Shown in pieces: positions 47,971 through 58,610 of a DNA stretch of 64,000 nt. The position numbers were made by a program, and so were the translations under genes. This DNA is from Climacium dendroides (Eukaryota; Streptophyta; Bryopsida; Hypnales; Climaciaceae), in assembly GCA_950106755.1 (NCBI GenBank), contig OX467084.1:35529213-35593212 (forward strand), given 5' to 3'. Below the pieces are notes generated by a model that did not search any database, was not told where the DNA came from, and saw nothing but the letters and a program-made list of their open reading frames with translations. The stretch's first letter is position 1, and each line of letters opens with the position of its first letter.

Positions 47971-50540
47971 TCCTTTAAAGAATAAAGAACCCAAGATACA
48001 ATACCAAATTTATCTTGAATGAATACCTTTGAAGCATGAAATGTCTTGGCTTTCATCAAAAAACTTATCATCTCTCATTTGTTGCTTTTGAAAAGTTGTT
48101 GTGGGTTTTGAATCTTAGAATGTTCATTTCATTACAAGCCAATTTTTAGGTGTAGAAGAAAGAAAGGTGTTGGAAATTGGTTCTTCTACTTTATTCATCC
48201 AAATTCTCTACTAGAATTGTATTTGTTTGATTTATTAGTGAGGGGAAAAAATAGCATCACCTAGAAAATTATTGTCATAGATTTTCTTATGTTTTGTAGA
48301 AATTGGTACAAAATAGTAATATTTCAACCTCCACTAATTTCAATGTAATTGATTAAAGATTAGGTATTCCAGAGTTGAACAAATTTCCAAGAGATTTGTC
48401 CAAAATAAATATAAATTTTTGAATGCATTAGTTGCAAGTAAGTGAAGAATTAAAATTGTTGACCAACAAATTTTGGGAGAAAAGCTTAGAAAAAATGCAA
48501 GTTTTCAACTTCCATGAAGATATTTTTAGCAAAGGGGCTTAAACATTTTAGTTGCTTTAGTTTCACAAGACCAAGCTACTCCTAAAATGTAGTTTAATTC
48601 TTCATACTATACTTACATAGAATTGTAAACATTACAAATTCAGCAAAGGCGATTCTAACTTTCAAAAATTCATTCCAACTTAAAGTAGAATCACTTATAA
48701 TTAACACTTTAAGCAATTCTGCATACTTTGAGATGAAATTGATAGATGAGGTTGTTCTTTAACACTCTGACAATTAAAAATTATGAATTTCAAAAATAAT
48801 ATTGATTATTTTATGAATATATGTGAATATGCCATGAAGTTGTGAAGTCCAAATATATGGTATATACCAAACCATTTTTTGCATTCATGTATGTAAGTTT
48901 TATATTTTGAACTTTATGTATGATCTACAAATTTTCAAGATTGATTTGGGATAATGAATGGAGATGGGTGCTTCTAATTGAGAGCATCTTCAACAATTGT
49001 CCTTCATGAAGAGTAGTAAGAATATTATTGTAACTTATATTGCTAAATCTCAATCCTTAGGATTCCTAACACACACATCACATATGACATCAGGCATGTC
49101 ACTTGGTAACATAGGGCAGAACTTCCATTGATGTTCAAGCACTCAACAGAGGCACTATTTCCCACCGGTGCTAAGCGCCCTTGAGTACGTATCATCCCAT
49201 TTCATACAAGGCCCATTGTATATTTACTACTTTTACATCGTAATTAATTAGAATTTATAATTCAAAACACATCCAAAATGACCTAATAAAGAGCAGGATT
49301 CCATGTAACTAGTGCCACAAGACACACACACACAAGTATCTCCATGGTACCTTGAACCCAATGGTAAAGTTGTATCATCAACTTTGGGTCACTAAGACTC
49401 ACCAAGGCTTTAAGAGTGAGTGAGGAAGAAAACCAACCCCTTCTATAGTACTTTTGTGGGATTTAGCACCCTCTCCCTTGTCGGTCGAAGGAACTTCCAA
49501 AATCTATGTCGATTTTGAAAAACCACCTATTTCCAACTGAAATTATCAAATTACGATTCCATTTAAACTTGCAAACTTTCAAACGACATAAATTTGCATC
49601 TAGAGCTTTAAATCCCACACGCAAGTCCATTTTTGATATTTATGCAATGATTAGATGTCAATGGACTACTCACTTGTCTCATTTGGACAAATTATCATCA
49701 GGAGCAACGTCATGCCTTTACCATGGCCCTTTTCTTGGCCATGACGTCCTCATCCGAGGCTAGAAAAAATCACAAATGAATGCTATGCTACACTAGTCTA
49801 CACAAGGCACTATGATATGCTACATGCTTTATTTCCATTAAAAATTAATTGGGAAGCTCTTACTCCTAGCCCTTAAGTATCTCTATACCATCAGAATACC
49901 ACCAACTTTGAGTGGTTATAACTTCTAGCCAACAAGTTGAAATCATGCGTTTTTTAAACGGTTGAAAGTGTCTTCTCAAGAAATTTCCAAGTATGTAAGA
50001 TATTCTACCGTTGTCTTTTAATTCAAGGTGCTATCATGCCATATTTACTCAAGAGTCACTCATTTTTTCCTTCTTAGACTTTTTGCAAGGTTTGTGATAT
50101 CACCCCAAGGAGATAGGGTGTGATACTATTAGAACTTAGCTATAGCAGCAGTTTGATGTGGCAAAGCGACTACCACATCAAATAATAATAATAAATAATA
50201 TAATGATAGTATATTGCCCCTCCAAATATAACTTTAATTTATTCACTACTTCAAAATTAGAACTTGAAATTTTTATTACTAAAAGCACAATCTAAAGTAC
50301 TTCATATAGTTTCAAGAAAATTTGAATTTAGACAATGAAAATAAACCACTTCAAAAACACACTAAAAGACAAAAATTATAGTGGTGTTAACAATCAATGC
50401 AAAACTTGGCCAATTTTATAATAATTTTTGTCATTTCATTTTCCAATGTCAAAATTTGAGTATTCTTTTACTTAATCAAAGTACTTTTGTATGTGCTTCC
50501 AATGATAGAAATTTCAAGTTGTAATTATAAAGCAGTGAAA
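47971..50540. other. Intergenic DNA, no gene recognised
   Basis: AT-rich to 49080, where part (48535-48620) resembles the 890-bp family interior. From 49080 to 50160 it is more complex, with a short CA run near 49323 and an 85-codon frame (49506-49763, +) without recognisable motif. This could be an old retroelement, but I see no LTR pair, reverse transcriptase or integrase. It becomes AT-rich again up to the MED30 promoter. Confidence 0.35.
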
Positions 50541-50768
50541 AGTTAGCTATGCCGGTATTTGACGGGCCCGTATACCGGTCCCATCAAGAAAGCCCTTTTC
50601 ATAGCATTTCATTTGTGCACAGATGCGTCAAATTTGCCGGGGAATCTTTTACCGTGTCCCCGAATGCGGTGGGCCTACTCTCTCCGCCAACATCCCCTAA
50701 ACCCTCAACCCCAGAACCTCCCCGTCGTCTCCGCACCAGCTTCGCTTGTCGCACCGAAACCCTTGGCT
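50541..50768 (+). promoter_or_regulatory. Promoter/leader region of MED30
   Basis: The switch to GC-richer sequence occurs at about 50550. 'ctaaaccctcaacccc' near 50698 resembles a telo-box variant. An in-frame upstream ATG at 50664 would add 35 residues; I prefer 50769 because MED30 proteins usually start close to the first conserved helix. Confidence 0.5.
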
Positions 50769-52721
50769 ATGGAGGGAGCTCCCCCCGAGGCCCCCCTCCA
50801 GGCAGGGCAGCTCCCTGCTGCGTCGGCCTTGGCCCTTGCCCTTTCGACGCCCAAGACGCTCGTGGAGCTCGCCGTGGATGGCCAGAAGCAGCTGGACACC
50901 GTGGTAGAGGCCGCGCATGACATTCTGCTGTCGCTGAATCGCGCGCTCTGCAGCCCTAACTTCTGGGTGGCGCCCTCCTTGCAAGCCGGAAATGCTGCTA
51001 CCTCTGCTGGTACTGCTTCTGTTTCTTCTGTTGCTGTTACTGGTGGTGGTGGTGGTGGTGAAGCAGGGGAGACTGGAAGTGAGGAGAAAGGATCGGAGAG
51101 TAGCGCAGAGGGGTTGGCGGCTTTGGATGCCACGCGCGTTCGTTATAAGGCTGCGACGGGGGCGCTTCGTGCTACGGTGGCTGCCATTGTGAAGCAAACG
51201 CAGGTTTGGCGCGGGTCTTTGTTGCATTCTTTTTATAATGGTGCGGTTGAAATTCTGTGTCGATTCACTGAATGAAGAGGTTGCGATTGGGGGGTGGGGG
51301 GGGTGGGGTGGGGGTGTTCGCGGTCGCAATGTCTCTCTAAAGGACCTAGGAAACATGGATAAAAAATGATCCTTATTATTGTACATTGTTAAGTAAACTC
51401 AGTTTGGGCGGGACTTTGGTGAATTGTTTAGACTTATCTTTTGTGTTCGGTAATGGTGCGCTTGAATTTCTGTGTCGATTCTCTGAATGGAGGTTGAGGG
51501 TTTAGGGTTTGTCTGGGTCGCAATGTCTCTTAATGGACCCGAAAAACATGGTTTCAAAATGATCGATAGTATCGTGCACTGTGAAGCAAACTCAGGTTTG
51601 GCCCTTCTTTGTTGGATTTTAGGGCATTTATTTTGATTTCGATAATGGTGCGGTTGAATTTCTATGTCGATTTACTGAATGCAGAGGTTGAGGGTTTGTC
51701 GAGGTCGCAATGCCTCTAAAGGACTTAGGAATCATGGATTTTAATGATCGTTAGTGCGTAAACTAAGTAAGTGACTGCCATTGTGAAGCAAACTCAGGTT
51801 GGGCGGATCCTTATTAGATTGATTTAGGGCATTCCTTTTTTTTCGATAATGGTGCGGTTGAATTTCTGTGCCAATGCACTGAGTGCTGAGGTTGAGATTT
51901 TAGGGTTTGTCGGGGTCGCAATACCTCTGAAGGACTAAGGAATCTTGGTTTTGAAATGATCGATAGTGTTGTAAAAAGTGTTGTTCAGTAGAATCAGTCA
52001 AGAATATTGTACATATTGGTGGGAGAACTAATTATTTAGGATTGATCGAAAGTTGAACAAGAGTCCCCAGGTGATCTACTCAAAAACTGCTTTAATAATA
52101 CATGAGGCCGAATTTGGACTTTTCGGTCGTGTAGGGGTTAATTCACAGAACGCAGAAATTGACCTAGGGTTGGTTGGTGTCACAATGCCCTGAAGGACCA
52201 AGGATTCATGGTTTTAAAATGCTTGATCATATTCTGAAAGTCTTAATCAATTGGGGTTTAATCACTTTTGAGTTTGTTGATGTCAGGCGGTCAGGGCGGA
52301 AGGTGATGGTGCTGCAGCAGAGAACATGGACACCGAAACGGATTACCTGGAAAGACGAGCGGCCGATCTTAGAGAGGTATGCCTTTGCCTGATCTCAATA
52401 TTAAAGATCCAAACCACCGTAGTGCAGATGGTTCCAGTAGTAATCAATTTACCGATCAATTAAGAATGATCACCAAGCAAGTCATACTCTATGATTGTTC
52501 ACGAAGAACATATTTAGCAAAGGTTTCTGGTTGCTGAAGCCAGTCTCGATTTATTTAATCACATGCAGTGTAGTTGGCAACTGTGAGTATTGTGTTCAAG
52601 AGTATGTTCTATTTTGTGGTTTCAGGAGGTGGAGAGGAAGAACATGATCGTAAAGCTCCATATGGATCAGCTGCGGACTCTCTTGGCGGATATCTTTATG
52701 TGGCAGACTACAGGGTTTTGA
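50769..52721 (+). CDS. MED30: Mediator complex subunit 30 (MED30)
   Basis: Three exons: 50769-51203, 52287-52376, 52626-52721; 206 aa, close to other plant MED30 proteins. The order matches the plant family. A first helix 'TLVELAVDGQKQLDTVVEAA' (30-49) continues 'HDILLSLNRALCSPNFW' (50-66). A low-complexity Ser/Gly/Glu linker (76-113) follows. A second helix is 'DATRVRYKAATGALRATVAA'. After splicing comes a coiled-coil ending 'LHMDQLRTLLADIFMWQ'; the DQLR...DI..WQ ending is the family hallmark. MED30 sits in the Mediator head region in the nucleus, linking activators to RNA polymerase II. The donor of exon 1 is 'cag|gtttgg', rather weak, and copies of this junction recur in intron 1. The minus-strand ORFs over exon 1 (50697-51386, 50705-51133) are shadows of the GC-rich exon. 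Confidence 0.92.
51180..52230 (+). repeat. ~200-bp tandem repeats covering the exon 1 end and intron 1 of MED30
   Basis: The 3' end of exon 1, its donor and the first ~180 bp of intron recur in tandem. Copies of 'gaagcaaac.cag|gttt' have their cag at 51201-51203 (the real junction), 51400-51402 (donor lost), 51593-51595 and 51795-51797, spaced 199, 193 and 202 bp. Each is followed by 'ataatggtgcggttgaattt', then 'ggtcgcaatg.ctct.aaggac'. A partial fifth copy lies near 52140-52225. The second full-length copy keeps the G-rich block only weakly; the first has it strongly (51285-51317). Confidence 0.9.
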
Positions 52722-53345
52722 CATTCAAACATTCAAATGCGGTGCAGTTAGTTTGTATACTATCCTTGGTTAATTTAGTGTAGGATTCATAGCTGCACAT
52801 GGGCTTATACTCAGCTCACGGCTCACGAGCTCAGAGGGGATCACTTGTTTTCTATAGATTTTCTATAGTTTTTCAAGTTTCTGCTTGAAGGAAATGAAGA
52901 GATGTACAGGTGCAGTGGCATTTTGAGTGTGTCTACCACATTAGGGGATATATTTTTACGGCACCTTGAAAAGTGCAAGGTGCAGTGTCGTGTGTTATGA
53001 TGAGTAGTGCTGTAGTGGATCAATTATAGATGTTTGTAGTTGACACTTTTTTCAAATTTTTTGTTATTTCAATCAAGTGTCTTGTTGAGACTTGGTGGTG
53101 GTCATACCAGTAGGATGGCTAAAGCAGGAACCCTTTCCTTCAACTTTTAGTTGCTTTGTTTTTTTTTATCTATCCATTTATCATGGTTGTTTCAAGTCTA
53201 CCGCAATCGGTAAAATGCTGGGTCCGCCCTTTTGTGTGGCTTTTCATCCACAATGCTTTTGAGTCTCCAGCCCTTGAAAACTATGCTGTGCCTCGTCTCG
53301 TCTAGGTCATATTGGTTTGAAGATTGTTCCATAAGGTTGGATCCT
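52722..53345 (+). other. 3' UTR and downstream flank of MED30
   Basis: Composition is intermediate to about 53340 and then turns AT-rich. No unambiguous poly(A) signal was found. No other gene is seen. Confidence 0.4.
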
Positions 53346-54278
53346 CTTCTTTTGCAATATAATGAATTTACAGATTCAATTTTTTAGAAATTTAGAAATT
53401 CTCAAAGTAAAATTTTAAAAATCATAAATTTTCAAATTTTCAAAAGATTTTATTTACACACAGGTTGAATCCTTAAAGACTACAAAATTCTGACATTGAC
53501 AATCATAGTCATCAAGAGTGTAGAGAGAAGCTTCATCAATACTAAACATCAATACTAAAGGACTAGGAGTTCAAATTTTGAACAATGAATGAACACAAAC
53601 ACATTCTAAACACACAAAAATGCATTTTTTCATACATTAATTTTTTGTGTTAATTCTTTAATATTTTTATATTATAAATTTTGAAGATTTTGCTTCACAA
53701 ACATTCTATAATTTAAAGGGTATTGATAGGTCTAGTCTCAAAAAAATTATATTTTTAGTTCAAAAAATGACCCTTCAAAAATGACTTGAATGAAAAAAAT
53801 AGAATATAAAATCTGAAAAATCAATATGATTACAACTTAGCATTTTGAACATAGAGGAAAAAAATTCTTGTAAAAATCACAAATATTCAATCTACAATCA
53901 AATTTAGGACAAATTTTTAAATTTTGGCTTCAAATATTATTGAAAAATATTGGTTTGTACACTAGTTGATTCTAGCCGTATGAATATGATCTATGAATCA
54001 TATTGTACAATTGTTTTTTGAAAGTCATCATTAAATTAATACTCTAAGTTGCATTATAATGCATCATTCTAATTAAGAAATTTAAAGTGCCCCTCATCTT
54101 TTAGGGAGGTAATTCCATTTTAGATCTATTAACAATTTAGTTTTTTCTTCAATCTTATACCTGCTTCTATTTAATAATTTTTTAATCCTTGAAAGGCTTT
54201 TAGGGTCCCTCTATACAATCTATATTTAGCCTTATAACTCTTCAATTGTGGTTTACTATATAAATTATGATACATTGT

Positions 54279-54283
<5 letters not shown>
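53346..54283. other. AT-rich intergenic DNA with repeat fragment
   Basis: No supported gene. The segment 54105-54190 matches the second ~800-bp repeat subfamily ('attaacaatttagtttttt', 'cctgcttctatttaataatt'). Confidence 0.4.

Positions 54284-54344
<61 letters not shown>
54284..54344. repeat. (AT)n microsatellite, ~61 bp
   Basis: Uninterrupted alternating A and T. It lies about 75 bp before the left end of the TIR element at 54422. Confidence 0.97.
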
Positions 54345-54347
<3 letters not shown>

Positions 54348-54421
54348 GCATGATCATTGATGTACTTTATGTTGAGTAATATTTATTCAATTTTTTTTTA
54401 TCAAATACCACCATATTCATA

Positions 54422-54702
54422 ATAAGGTAGGTACACCCAAATGTGCCATTGACCTTAAACCGCCATCTATACTGTATGTACGTACATCTCCAAAATCAGT
54501 TCTGTACCTATGTGAAAGAAACGCTTTTAGGACAAAACTTTGTTCCTTAATAACTTTTGCATACAGTATCCAAATGCCACGTTCTCTGGTGTGTTGGAAC
54601 CTCCTTTCACTTGCCAACAAGAGCATATGAAAATTTGACGAGTCTAATAATAGAAAATAAGCTCAATAGCAAAAGTGTCAGTTTTGGGTGTACCTACCTT
54701 AT
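54422..54702. mobile_element. 281-bp TIR element, copy 1
   Basis: The ends 'ataaggtaggtacacccaaa' (from 54422) and 'tttgggtgtacctaccttat' (ends 54702) are perfect 20-bp inverted repeats. TA occurs at the same offset at both ends (54423-54424 and 54700-54701), compatible with a TA target duplication. No transposase. An inverted, diverged second copy is at 61022-61315. The ORFs 54417-54626 (-) and 54557-54748 (+) are internal shadows. Confidence 0.85.
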
Positions 54703-54786
54703 ACTATTACTATATGACCACAAAAGGCTTTCAAGCCCTTTGAGTTAAACAATGAATACCACATTTAGTTTTTAGTTTTTTCCTTC

Positions 54787-55019
54787 TTAACCCTGTAAGG
54801 ACAAGTTGGTCTCCGCAAAATTCATCATTTTCTAAAACCGTGGGAATCAATCACTTAAAAGAATGGAAAAGTACTCATTGGAAGTCAAATTACTGTAGAA
54901 GATGTTTCCTTTTCTCAACAAAATTCCAAGGATGAATAGTTGCATTTCTATCCTTCACAGAGAATTCTTCTCTGTCATCCATCAAACACTAAGTGTCCAC
55001 AGCGGCGTTACAGGGTTAA
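54787..55019 (+). mobile_element. 233-bp MITE, reference copy of the family
   Basis: 12-bp inverted ends 'ttaaccctgtaa' (54787-54798) and 'ttacagggttaa' (55008-55019). Interior blocks: 'cattggaagtcaaattactg', 'tcaacaaaattccaaggatg', 'cagagaattcttctctgtca'. No clear target duplication. Diverged copies in both orientations are found at 914-1360, 28560, 32040, 44575 and 47780. Confidence 0.78.
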
Positions 55020-55099
55020 CCCTCAACTCAATTCTTCATGATAAATTTTTTTTAAATTCAAAATCTGTAATGCTTTTGGTCCAAATGTAGGTCACAGTT

Positions 55100-55981
55100 G
55101 GGGCAAAGACATTTATGGCCTCTCATACCGTAGAACCAAACAGTAACCTTTGGTCTAGATATTCAGCGGTGGCAAGATTGCAATTGAACACCCACCTGTA
55201 CACCGTACTGTACTTTGAGAACCAGACACTATCTATGCATCACATAATAACAACTCTAATAATTATCACGATCCAGTAAACGGAACACACCAGCAAGAAT
55301 GTTCGCAGAGAAGACAACCTCTCAACAGTACAGTACAACTGGCAAAAGAAATCACTTTTTTCCAATCAAATTCAGTTTGAACTTACAGAAGAAAAAAACT
55401 CGTCATCATAGCAGTCCGTTGCACTAAGCAGGTTCTTAGTGCACTACAATATTGATAAATTCAAGTCATGAATTTGCCCAAATTCATGATACACGCTGCA
55501 TCTGAAATATGCTATCAGTATTGGGAAACCAAACTACAAGCTACACCTTTCAAATCATAAACGAATGACTCGGGGAGAGTTCATATAGAATACGATATGT
55601 AGAAGACCTGAAACTCAGTAACTCACCAATGCACACAGAAGTGTCTCCTGAGGCTCAAACAGGAGCATCTCTTGTCAACATCATTGGAGAGCTTTACAAG
55701 ATATATGAGGCTTGCAAAATGGTAAAACCCTAAGCCTCCGAGAGTTAGAGATATTACTCAGGGAAATGGAAACAAATAAACATAAAATGAAATGGAAACT
55801 TTCGAAGCATTTGGAATCAAACTCCTTCGGCAGAACGACCTCGAAGCATCCCCCAATACAAACGCCCTGACCAGTTGCAATCATCTGTACAGGGACATCT
55901 TCTAAAGCCCATTTCCAGATTAGCTTGCACGTGAACTTGAAGAGGCGCAAGCCAAGGCAGGAGCCAAGAAGTAACGCAAAT
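55100..55981 (-). other. Probable 3' UTR and flank of the WLIM-type gene
   Basis: Composition is less AT-rich than the surroundings from 55100 to the stop at 55982. It contains no conserved frame; the ORF 55681-56001 (-) overlaps the real stop in another frame. No AATAAA was found on the minus strand. Confidence 0.4.
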
Positions 55982-58182
55982 CTAGGACTCCGAGCTAGCA
56001 TTGCTAGAGGTTAACTTCAATGCAGGTGCCTTTGTAAGCTGGCTGTAGTTACCCTTCTCCTTGAAAAGCTGAGAGTAATGATGTTTGCAGTACAACCGTC
56101 CTTCTAAGGCGGCATAATTTGAGGGGCTGAGAGTGCAACCGCCATGCACACATTTGAAGCAATTCTTGTGGTAAGGCAAACCCTCCACGGTTGTCTATCA
56201 CAACACCAGATCGTTAGGGATACACATGATACAAGTCGTCAAATAAGTAATTACATACTCGTTCCAGGTAGAAGCAGCATACAAAGGTTTACAGTTCACG
56301 CAGTATCGCGTTATACAAGCTAACCAAGGATCACAATGAGTTTGAAAATTTCAAGCACTGTCAACAGAAGGTTTGACGACAATCTAATATCTCAGTTCCA
56401 AAATGTGTAACTCTTACCTTTTCAATGGGATACACAGTCTTGCTGCATGCAATGCACTTGTCTTGAGTTCCAGAGAACATGAGAGAAGCCTTTGAGGGCG
56501 CCTTGTTCTGCTCACACAAATTTTGAGAATGAGAATTTGAATGCACAATTGGACGCAGATATATCAAAAATATTAATCTCGACACTGAAAAGAGTCCAGC
56601 AAAACAGAAAGGCTAAAACCTCAGCAGAAAGCTCGCCGCTAGCGGTTTCCGAGAGCAATGAGAACCAATCTTGGTTCACATTAATCTCGGTATGGTCTTG
56701 GATCTCCAGGACAGATTAGAGAACACTAGAAAGAGATTGAAGTTTCAAAGTAATAATATTGAGGCCATAGTTAAAGTTGCAAAAGTATCTCTGCACAAAA
56801 AAAGCAAAGTTGACATACCTCTGACTTCTCTGAACTCTGCTTCCTCAATCCTGTTGGCCACACAATGTAGAATAATGCAAACGTCTATTTAGTAACCATA
56901 GAAAGAGTGCGAAGCAGCTCAAGACAGCTAAACGAGAAAATTCCACTGACTACTTGACGGGTGGACAATAAACCAAGAACATAACGAATTCATGGCACTA
57001 ACCTTCCGGAACTTTGTGCTCAAAGCTCTTGTCAAAACTTCCAGTGAGCTTGAGAAGCTGCTCGAAATGTGGCTTGCAGTAAAGCACTCCTTCTAAGGAC
57101 GCATAATTTGAAAGCTGCTTGCAAAAACAATCAATTATTACATTACTTATGAACGTGACAACGACAGTAGGTCAAGAGGTGTTAGGGCAGTAGAAATTAA
57201 AGTAACTATACCAGTGAACTCATTGGAGAGGCAGATAGACACGAAGCTCAGATCTGCACACGTATGCCACGCTACAACGTATGCCCGTGTACACGCAGTT
57301 GTGACTACAGATACACTACCCGAATAAATAGAGCAAAGGACGACACTCCTCTACTGTCCACTGTCATTATCGTAATATATTCACCAAAAATGTATTCACT
57401 TGCCATATCCAATGCGCCTATTCAATTATAAACACTCCCTGACAGTAAAAAACATTCCAAAATTCCAAATTGAAGCCTACACTTGAATCGGCAAGAACTC
57501 CCGACCGTAGGAGGAAGCATCGGACGACAAACAATAACCACGACTAAGTCAATAAATACAGAATTCCGCCTCTAGTGTCCACTACCTAAACCTCCTCAAA
57601 CGCTCTCTCTCTCATCCAGTCAGATCACGAAGGGAACACAGTAGGATTGCGAGCCAATGGATTCACGAATAAGCTTCCTCCCCGATATCACCTCAAGACA
57701 GAAGAGAAGAGATATCACCACAGATCTATCCTACTGTCGCATAGAAATCGCGAATAACGCACGATCCTACGCCCCTATCCCGAAGAAAAAGCGCGCACAA
57801 AACTTCCAAAACACTACAAGCTCCCTGCTCTCACCGCTTAAGACCATCACTCCCAAGAAACAGGGGAAACAACTAACTCCTAACACCTGAATCTAAACCA
57901 GACCGGCGGCGAAAAAGCACACGCGCAATACACGCCACAAAGCAGCGACCGATGACCGACCGACCGACCGACCGGCCGAATCCGCACGTCGCTCCCGCGC
58001 GCTGTCGCTCACAACAAGAAATCCAAGCAGATCGAAACGACACGCACCTTAAGAGTGCCTTTGCAATGGTTGCAGCGGAAGCACGATTTGTGATACACAA
58101 CCCCGTCGGCCGTGAGCTGCTCCACTAAGTACACCGTCTTCTCGCACGCCTTGCACTTCTGTTGCGTCCCGGAAAACGCCAT
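55982..58182 (-). CDS. WLIM1: Plant two-LIM-domain protein, WLIM type
   Basis: Five exons: 58182-58048, 57114-57003, 56850-56819, 56507-56418, 56194-55982; 193 aa, the usual plant LIM size. It begins '[20 protein letters not shown]'. LIM1 has C10, C13, H31, C34, C37, C40, C58, H61 with the exact C-X2-C-X17-H-X2-C-X2-C-X2-C-X17-C-X2-H spacing. The linker (62-103) contains '[12 protein letters not shown]'. LIM2 has C111, C114, H132, C135, C138, C143, C159, H162, with the plant C-X4-C variant. It ends '[15 protein letters not shown]' plus a short Ser-rich tail. Family members bind and bundle actin filaments in the cytoplasm and also enter the nucleus. W- versus P-type is judged from similarity to WLIM1 sequences and from the short tail. 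Exon 3 is only 32 nt. The junction at residues 123-124 uses acceptor 'gtgatag' without a strong pyrimidine tract, the least certain point of the model. Confidence 0.93.
57950..57978. repeat. (CGAC)n microsatellite in intron 1 of the WLIM gene
   Basis: About six tandem 'gacc/cgac' tetranucleotides. Short and intronic, with no other significance seen. Confidence 0.8.
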
Positions 58183-58450
58183 CTCTCCCTCTCTCTGTGT
58201 GTCTCTCTCTCTCTCTCTCTCCAAACTTCCTTCCCGCTGCTGCTCCTTCCGTGTGAGGAAATGGTCCGGCGCTAGGGATACACTGATGACTAGGGATAAC
58301 CAGATCGGGTCGAGAACGTGAAGCTCCAGCTATGGAGGCAACGGGAAGTGGGGATGACGACAATGCCGCCCCTTTCGTGACAAAAACCTTCCGGCAGGGA
58401 AAGAAAAAGGGCAAAGAAGGGGAAGAACTTGTCACTGGCGTCTTATAATT
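58183..58450 (-). promoter_or_regulatory. 5' leader and promoter region of the WLIM gene
   Basis: GC-richer sequence upstream of the ATG at 58182. On the gene strand it includes a purine-rich (GA)n run (58196-58222), a common leader/promoter element in plants. The transcription start cannot be fixed from sequence. Confidence 0.5.
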
Positions 58451-58499
58451 AAACTCTATTGTAAAAACACGGGTTGATATAATAATACGGGTTAAAATA

Positions 58500-58610
58500 C
58501 TAGGTTTTTACCCCCGCTCAGGCCGGTATATATACTGGCCAGGGAGGATTGCCCCCCTTATTGCCCCCCTTATTGCCCCCCTGTTATTACCCCTGGTAAA
58601 AACACTAAAA
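58500..58610. repeat. Near-palindrome and C-rich triple repeat upstream of WLIM
   Basis: 58521-58540 reads GGCCGGTATATATACTGGCC, a 20-bp palindrome with one mismatched pair. It is followed by three units of 'ttgccccccttat' (about 58548-58582), that is, runs of five or six G on the other strand, and bounded by 'tttttaccccc' and 'cctggtaaaaac'. A further pair, 'ccacccatgataaaattt' and 'ccacccacgataaaattt', follows at about 58622 and 58665. Confidence 0.75.

Noticed and set aside
49506..49763. 85-codon plus-strand ORF, possibly retroelement-derived
   Set aside because: No gag, protease, reverse transcriptase or integrase motif and no LTR pair seen around it.
50697..51386. 229-aa and 142-aa minus-strand ORFs over MED30 exon 1
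   Set aside because: Shadows of the GC-rich MED30 coding exon. The plus strand has the conserved family motifs and spliced continuation.
56361..56417. Extension of WLIM exon 4 past 56418 ('VRVTHFG...')
   Set aside because: The donor AAG|GTAAGAG is strong, and the LIM2 spacing (C114-X17-H132) is exact only when spliced to 56194.
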